58,686 nt of DNA from Gnetum montanum (lineage: Eukaryota > Streptophyta > Gnetopsida > Gnetales > Gnetaceae), in NCBI GenBank assembly GCA_015680685.1, contig MNCI01025555.1, positions 165,967 through 224,652 of the forward strand, in the 5' to 3' direction. Positions 56,889-58,686 of this stretch are shown here, piece by piece; the first letter of the stretch is position 1; each line of letters opens with the position of its first letter. The notes beneath the pieces are model-generated. The model was not told the origin of the DNA and did no database searches. It saw only the letters and a program-made list of their open reading frames with translations. The position numbers and the translations under genes were made by a program.

Positions 56889-56906
56889 TGGCGCCGTTGC
56901 CGGGGA
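56889..56906 (+). other. Primer-binding site, tRNA-Asp
   Basis: TGGCGCCGTTGCCGGGGA, exact complement of the last 18 nt (with CCA) of plant tRNA-Asp(GUC). This primer is common in plant Athila/Tat-type gypsy elements. Confidence 0.92.
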
Positions 56907-57033
56907 CTAAGTGTTTTTACGCCAATTGAACATAAGGGATATCACTCACATCGTTGTGAGCCTAAAACGAACCTTAGGGTTAATCAGTTAATTCAGAACA
57001 TAAATAACGGTGAAAATTAGCACACCATTAGAA

Positions 57034-57909
57034 ATGGCTTCTTCTCATGCAATCAACTCACCTAAGGACAATACAGGAGAAAGTCAGGATCATACGCATA
57101 ACCGAAATCAACCATGTCCTCAACAATCCAAAGTCACATATACTCATCCCGATGAGTATGTGCCGGATTTTACCTTTGTTTTCCATCAAGATGAGCAACT
57201 GCGGTGGAGAGACATGCAAGGTAACATCGTGTTACCCCCAGATCGCTCTGCTCCCAACATGCTTTTCCGTGCCTTGGTACAGATTGGCATGCATGAGCTG
57301 TTCGCAGAATACGTTTTGGATGACCATGACACAAGGGATTATCATCCCACAAATGCCCAACGTATTCGGGATGCAAGGCAGGAGAGCCAACATTCACTAT
57401 TGAAGGGCAAGGTTCCCCACGTCATTAGTGAAATAGGAGAAGAGGAACCCCTCACGATGGGTTTCTTAGAAAATGATGTTCCTCCTCCTCACTCTAGTGA
57501 AGAGGTTAGGCATCAGGGCCTTAGATCAACGATACATATTCCAGGCTCTGATCCCCGTGAGCACCAGCTGTTCACGGCAGGAACAACTACTCACACTAAT
57601 GACGGACTCGTTGATCGTCACAACGATCGGGGCCGAAGCAGCCGAAGAGAAGGCAAGAAACATCACCATGGTGATGGATCCCCTTCTTCTTCCCCTTCAT
57701 CACATCATTCACCCTCTCCTTCCACATCTGGGCGCAGCCACCATGAGCATAACGCGGAGAGTAAAGGTAAAAGAGATGAAATGCCTCGACAAGAAGGTCG
57801 AGAGGAGTTAGGACAAGGGCAAGGACGTAGGGAGAATAGGGAACCACAACGTAGACATCACAGACGTCATGAAAGAGACGATCATGACGAACCCCTATTC
57901 GCAACCTGA
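57034..57909 (+). CDS. Gag N-terminal ORF of the young gypsy element
   Basis: 291 codons from ATG 57034 (context GAAATGGCT; older copy A starts at the same place) to TGA 57907-57909. Residues 1-35 are polar. A conserved block follows, THPDEYVPDFTFVFHQDEQL, RWRDMQGNIVLPPD, LFRALVQIGMHELFAEYVL and RDYHPTNAQRIRDAR, also found in all other gag copies of the window. Then KGKVPHVISEIGEEEPL. The last 90 residues are Ser/His/Arg/Glu-rich and disordered. Presumably the matrix-like part of Gag, in cytoplasmic particles. The frame continues open after the TGA, so this is either one gag with a stop or a separate product. Confidence 0.75.
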   Translation: MASSHAINSPKDNTGESQDHTHNRNQPCPQQSKVTYTHPDEYVPDFTFVFHQDEQLRWRDMQGNIVLPPDRSAPNMLFRALVQIGMHELFAEYVLDDHDTRDYHPTNAQRIRDARQESQHSLLKGKVPHVISEIGEEEPLTMGFLENDVPPPHSSEEVRHQGLRSTIHIPGSDPREHQLFTAGTTTHTNDGLVDRHNDRGRSSRREGKKHHHGDGSPSSSPSSHHSPSPSTSGRSHHEHNAESKGKRDEMPRQEGREELGQGQGRRENREPQRRHHRRHERDDHDEPLFAT

Positions 57910-57912
57910 AGT

Positions 57913-58686
57913 ATGCTTGACATTAGAGAGGCAGTTAGGATTCCCACAAGGCATTTAAGAGACAGTAGGATCAAGCGTTTGGACATAAATAATATCCCAC
58001 GTTTTGAAGGGGGATACAACGCTGATCCTCAACATCATTTACAGGCATTCCACGATGCCTGTGCCTTGCAGAACATAGACAATGAGTGGCAGAAACTCAA
58101 GTTGTTCCCAAGGACACTCACTAAGGAAGCAGAAAGCTGGTACCAGTCCTTAGAACCAGAAACCATCAGGAGGTGGAGTATGATGCTTGAATTGTTCAAC
58201 AACAAATATCAAACGTACTCTAGAGTGTCTAACTTGCGTAAGCAGATCCAAGGCTGGAAACAAGGTACTCATGAATCCTTGGATGCTGCCATGACTCATT
58301 ACTACACATTGCTACATCGTTGCTTGGGCCATGGGTACGCTAAACGGGATCAACTTTGCCACCTCGTGGATGGGCTACGAAATGAAACGAGAAGAACTCT
58401 TGGGACTTACGCCCAAGGGAGACTCTCCCGATTAAGAGCCCATGAAGTTGAAGTATTGTTGGAACAAGTAGCACAAGAAGAGGGTGAGCTATGGAAAAGA
58501 GAGAGTGCGGAGGAATACAACCACGATCCCTCCCTTCGCAAGAAGGGAGTGAAATTCTGTGATGAGGAGGATGAGTCACCACTCGAAGAGTTGGTGAACA
58601 GAAAAACTATGCTGATCCAGAAGTTAACAACGAAGGTATCGGCTAAGGTAGACCAAATGTGGGATTCCTTAGACTCACGAATAGAA
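57913..58686 (+). CDS. Gag capsid core of the young element (runs off window)
   Basis: Starts at ATG 57913, three bases after the TGA and in the same frame; 258 codons to the window end without a stop. It holds the Retrotrans_gag-type core: HHLQAFHDACALQNID, LFPRTL..EAESWYQSL, RRWSMMLELFNNKYQTYSRV, QGWKQGTHESLDAAM, YYTLLHRCLGHGYAKRD, then RRTLGTYAQGRL and a charged helical part. The zinc motif seen in older copies (CX2CX3HX3C) should follow beyond the window. It forms the virus-like particle shell of the element. No decay is visible. Confidence 0.8.
   Translation, partial: MLDIREAVRIPTRHLRDSRIKRLDINNIPRFEGGYNADPQHHLQAFHDACALQNIDNEWQKLKLFPRTLTKEAESWYQSLEPETIRRWSMMLELFNNKYQTYSRVSNLRKQIQGWKQGTHESLDAAMTHYYTLLHRCLGHGYAKRDQLCHLVDGLRNETRRTLGTYAQGRLSRLRAHEVEVLLEQVAQEEGELWKRESAEEYNHDPSLRKKGVKFCDEEDESPLEELVNRKTMLIQKLTTKVSAKVDQMWDSLDSRIE

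Noticed and set aside
57170-57904. Antisense frames opposite gag (75 and 102 residues)
   Set aside because: They lie opposite a well-supported gag frame and show no motif of their own.

Overview
The window looks like a piece of a large, TE-rich nuclear genome of a land plant, most likely a seed plant and plausibly a gymnosperm. It is strongly AT-rich. Nearly all coding signal is decayed retroelement sequence: Ty3/gypsy gag and pol, a copia-like gag, L1- and RTE-type LINEs and SINE-like units. The one intact host gene is a plant WRKY factor split by two introns. There is no bacterial gene organisation. The species cannot be named from the sequence alone. Layout: 0.6-2 kb holds LINE remnants (RTE 3' end on the minus strand, L1 reverse transcriptase on the plus strand). 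From 2.3 to 18.6 kb lies a pile of related gypsy elements: an LTR with a perfect 13 x 48-bp expansion, an integrase fragment, a second LTR-like block, a long decayed accessory ORF, a complete 890-bp LTR, then gag-protease-RT-RNase H that runs into two further gag copies. A minus-strand LTR follows at 18.7-19.2 kb, then a CCR4-like (EEP nuclease) pseudogene at 19.7-20.9 kb. The CCR4-like start and about 2 kb of flank recur inverted at 52.2-53.9 kb. From 23.3 to 28.2 kb there is a tandem duplication of a copia-like LTR plus gag unit, and 29-30.3 kb holds a minus-strand LINE. The 30.6-44 kb interval is a WRKY neighbourhood: one apparently intact three-exon gene (36.67-38.02 kb), one pseudogene with the same exon layout (42.1-44.06 kb), and duplicated upstream modules at 30.6, 33.7, 35.3 and 41.5 kb. 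Between 45.5 and 50.7 kb a minus-strand gypsy element has an LTR, three 3'-UTR repeats, integrase, RNase H and RT; its RNase H resembles the Tat/Ogre lineage. An LTR with an initiator-Met primer site follows at 51.2 kb. The last 4.7 kb holds an old minus-strand element (LTR plus gag fragment) into which a much younger, CpG-rich gypsy element has inserted. Its LTR (55817-56887) ends in TGATGAG/CTCATCA, is followed by an 18-nt tRNA-Asp primer site, and leads into gag, which runs off the window. Most striking: the U5 part of this young LTR holds three consecutive units that share fixed motifs (TACGA, TTACGAG, GAATCGGCTG) while their arm sequences all differ and nevertheless stay complementary within each unit. 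This pattern of compensating stems around invariant loops points to a folded RNA (or cruciform DNA) in the leader of the element. The same LTR carries five GATATC dyads in about 70 bp just upstream of its TATA box; older relatives carry different dyad motifs at that place. The gag frame has a TGA followed three bases later by an in-frame ATG, and an older copy in the window has the same TGA.
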